Of a DNA stretch of 42,895 nt, positions 40,778-42,895 are shown piece after piece. The position numbers and the translations under genes are program-made. The notes below the pieces were generated by a model. It ran no database searches. It was not told the origin of the DNA and was given only the letters and a program-made list of their open reading frames with translations. Positions within the stretch are counted from its first letter, which is position 1. Every line of letters begins with the position of its first letter. Source of the stretch: Candidatus Amulumruptor caecigallinarius (GTDB lineage: Bacteria > Bacteroidota > Bacteroidia > Bacteroidales > Muribaculaceae). Where the stretch lies: positions 1 to 42,895 of the forward strand of contig JAMPDQ010000014.1 of the NCBI GenBank assembly GCA_023665575.1, in the 5' to 3' direction.

Positions 40778-42622
40778 ATGTGCGGAATCGTAGGATATAT
40801 AGGGAATGGCAATGTATATGACATTCTGATTAAAGGACTGCATCGCCTGGAATACAGAGGATATGACAGCGCGGGCGTGGCTCTTGTTGATGAAGATGGC
40901 AAGCTCAATGTGTATAAGGCAATGGGCAAAGTGAGCAACCTCGAATCTTTTTGTGCTGATAAGAATCTGAAATCAAAAGTCGGAATTGCACACACCCGTT
41001 GGGCCACACATGGCGAGCCCTCCGACATGAATGCCCATCCGCATTACAGCGAAGATGGGAACCTCGCAATTGTGCACAACGGCACAATAGAAAATTATAA
41101 AGTGCTGAAGGATGCCCTGCAGCAGCATGGCTGCAAGTTTCATTCCGAAACTGACACGGAAGTGCTTGTGCAGCTTATTGAATATATAAGGGTAACTAAT
41201 AAATGCTCTCTTCTCTCGGCAGTGAGACAAGCTCTTAAACAAGTGGTGGGGGCTTACGCAATTGCCGTGGTGGAGAAAAATAATCCTGACACCATCATCG
41301 CTGCCCGACAGAGCAGTCCGCTCGTAATCGGAATAGGTGATGATGAAATGTTTCTCGCATCTGATGCCTCTCCTTTTGTGGAATACACAAAGGATGTGGT
41401 GTATCTTAAAGATGGAGAAATCGCTGAAATCAAGAGGGGAGAACCCCTTAAAATCACTGACCTCGACAATGTGGAGGCGGAAATCGATGTGACAAAGCTC
41501 GAACTCTCCATTTCGCAACTCGAAAAGGGGGGATACGCGCATTTTATGCTCAAGGAGATTTTTGAGCAGCCCAACACCCTCCGTGATTGTATTCGCGGCA
41601 GAGTCGTGAATGGCGGCAACACAATCAATATCAACGGAGTAAACGATAATAAGGATGTGTTCCTCAATGCAAAACGCATCGTGATTGTGGCTTGCGGCAC
41701 CTCCTGGCATGCCGGACTAATCGGTAAGTATCTCATTCAAGAAATGTGTGATATCCCGGTGGAGGTAGACTACGCCAGCGAATTCAGATATTCCAATCCG
41801 GTGCTCAACGAGCGTGACGTGGTGATTGCAATTTCCCAGAGTGGCGAAACCGCCGACACTCTCGCTGCAATCAAAATCGCAAAGGAGAAGGGAGCGTTTG
41901 TATTCGGCATAAGCAATGCTGTGGGCTCCTCCATACCGCGCGAAACTTACAGTGGATGCTACATTCATGTGGGCCCGGAAATCGGTGTGGCATCCACAAA
42001 AGCCTTCACCGGCCAGGTGATGGTGCTTACTCTCCTCGCACTGGCTGTTGCACAATTGCGCAACACCATGCCTAAGGAGAAAATCGCCGAGCTTGGTAAG
42101 GAAATCCTGAAATTGCCCGAATATGTCGGAACCGTGCTCAAGCTTAACGACAAGGTGGAGCGTCTCTCGCTTATCTTCACTTATGCTCGCAATTTCTTAT
42201 ATCTCGGACGCGGATACAGCTATCCTGTTGCCCTCGAGGGAGCTCTGAAACTGAAGGAAATTTCATATATTCATGCAGAAGGATATCCGGCGGCTGAAAT
42301 GAAGCATGGCCCGATTGCGCTGATCGACCAGGAGATGCCTTCTGTGATTATCGCCCCCAAAGATCATCTTTACGACAAGATTGTGAGCAATGTGCAGCAG
42401 GTGAAAGCTCGTGGAGGCAACATCCTCGCGATTGTGAGCGAAGGCGACTCTGTAATCAGAAACATAGCCGACCATGTGCTGGAAGTGCCGGAGGTGCCGG
42501 AATGTCTCACTCCTATCATCACCTCGATTCCGCTCCAACTCCTGTCATATTACATCGCCACCAACAAGGGGAAAGATGTGGATATGCCGCGCAACCTCGC
42601 AAAATCGGTGACAGTGGAATAA
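40778..42622 (+). CDS. glmS: glutamine-fructose-6-phosphate aminotransferase
   Basis: GlmS makes glucosamine-6-phosphate from fructose-6-phosphate and glutamine, the first step toward UDP-GlcNAc for peptidoglycan and lipid A. The 614 residues are normal. The N-terminal amidotransferase has MCGIVGYIG with catalytic Cys2 exposed after Met removal, HTRWATHGEPSDMNAHPH and VHNGTIENY. Two SIS sugar-isomerase domains follow, with VACGTSWHAG, SQSGETADTLAA, ASTKAFTGQ and EGALKLKEISYIHAEGY. The end DMPRNLAKSVTVE is the family signature. A long leader with an inverted-repeat element precedes it; it lacks features of the Firmicutes glmS ribozyme. Identification is certain. Confidence 0.97.
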   Translation: MCGIVGYIGNGNVYDILIKGLHRLEYRGYDSAGVALVDEDGKLNVYKAMGKVSNLESFCADKNLKSKVGIAHTRWATHGEPSDMNAHPHYSEDGNLAIVHNGTIENYKVLKDALQQHGCKFHSETDTEVLVQLIEYIRVTNKCSLLSAVRQALKQVVGAYAIAVVEKNNPDTIIAARQSSPLVIGIGDDEMFLASDASPFVEYTKDVVYLKDGEIAEIKRGEPLKITDLDNVEAEIDVTKLELSISQLEKGGYAHFMLKEIFEQPNTLRDCIRGRVVNGGNTININGVNDNKDVFLNAKRIVIVACGTSWHAGLIGKYLIQEMCDIPVEVDYASEFRYSNPVLNERDVVIAISQSGETADTLAAIKIAKEKGAFVFGISNAVGSSIPRETYSGCYIHVGPEIGVASTKAFTGQVMVLTLLALAVAQLRNTMPKEKIAELGKEILKLPEYVGTVLKLNDKVERLSLIFTYARNFLYLGRGYSYPVALEGALKLKEISYIHAEGYPAAEMKHGPIALIDQEMPSVIIAPKDHLYDKIVSNVQQVKARGGNILAIVSEGDSVIRNIADHVLEVPEVPECLTPIITSIPLQLLSYYIATNKGKDVDMPRNLAKSVTVE

Positions 42623-42774
42623 TTTCCCCGCATGGGATGTGGTCAGCCCTGCCTTTTTGTGGATCACTCAATCTTTTTGTGGATTAGGCGAGGGTGGAAG
42701 TGATTGATGATAAACGAATAAAACAACTGAATCAGAAATAATTGCAAATTTTAGCATTTTTTTTGACAAAATTG

Positions 42775-42806
42775 TTTGGAGAATACGCAAATAAGTTATA
42801 ACTTTG
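42775..42806 (+). promoter_or_regulatory. promoter for the tRNA-Thr gene
   Basis: TTTG (42775-42778), 20 bases, then TAACTTTG (42799-42806) followed by C fits the consensus. The tRNA begins 40 bases later. Confidence 0.75.
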
Positions 42807-42845
42807 CACACGAAATTCGTCAAGGCAATATGCCGCGAATGAATT

Positions 42846-42895
42846 GCCTCTTTAGCTCAGTTGGCCAGAGCACGTGATTTGTAATCTCGGGGTCG
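42846..42895 (+). tRNA. tRNA-Thr(UGU), truncated by the window end
   Basis: The acceptor 5' half GCCTCTT, the D arm GCTCAGTTGGCCAGAGC and the anticodon stem-loop CGTGA-TTTGTAA-TCTCG are visible; the loop gives anticodon TGT. The variable and T arms lie beyond the window. A tRNA cluster may follow. Confidence 0.9.

Noticed and set aside
42640-42690. Direct repeat CTTTTTGTGGAT after glmS as a terminator or element
   Set aside because: Two copies 10 bases apart without a stem; too little to support a feature.

Overview
The window is a chromosomal segment of a member of the Bacteroidales, and gene content suggests a gut lineage close to Muribaculaceae (inference). The signs are: promoters of the Bacteroidetes type (TTTG, about 19-20 bp, then TAnnTTTG); almost no Shine-Dalgarno sequences; four large secreted proteins ending in type IX secretion-like C-terminal modules; a DUF4954 protein; a fused SpmA-SpmB membrane protein; and a VKOR protein with a C39-like domain. 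No phage, plasmid, CRISPR array or complete insertion sequence is visible.

Layout. 44-4528: nuclease-mnmE (minus) and pepT-miaA (plus) diverge from a 140-base promoter region. 4570-8208 (minus): a YitT-type membrane protein, an exported SGNH hydrolase and a SulP anion transporter. 8403-19959 (minus): four tandem genes for very large exported Ig-like or multidomain surface proteins. 20500-21957: a VKOR-type disulfide oxidase gene, a CPHC thioredoxin gene and a possible convergent 55-residue ORF. 22355-27364: sdaA (plus), facing spmAB, trpS and ald (minus). 27801-30428: valS, ended by a bidirectional terminator shared with the convergent DUF4954-hflX pair. 33650-34255: an OmpH/Skp-like lipoprotein. 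34812-38528: a tightly packed operon of two paralogous PepD dipeptidases around an exported muramidase. 39036-42622: a NYN-domain protein, a small lipoprotein and glmS. 42846-end: a tRNA-Thr(UGU) cut off by the window edge.

How genes may work together: MnmE and MiaA both modify tRNA anticodon loops, while trpS, valS and tRNA-Thr also serve translation. GlmS supplies glucosamine-6-phosphate for the envelope, the muramidase cleaves peptidoglycan, and PepT and the PepDs degrade small peptides. The thioredoxin and VKOR protein look like a disulfide-forming pair.

The most unusual material is between genes. (1) A family of leader-like elements bounded by inverted copies of AGAGTCTGTTTCATAAAA lies immediately 5' of pepD1, the NYN gene and glmS. 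(2) A 57-base segment at 38780-38836 folds into a three-way junction exactly where a TAnnTTTG promoter would start transcription. (3) A hairpin plus tail (ATTCCCC...GGGGAATGAAGCCTGAAA) is repeated 3' of two genes. (4) Degenerate 7-, 8- or 9-base tandem repeats fill many spacers, most strikingly G-rich and C-rich tracts back to back at 22090-22344. All functional readings are from sequence by eye; no search or folding program was run.
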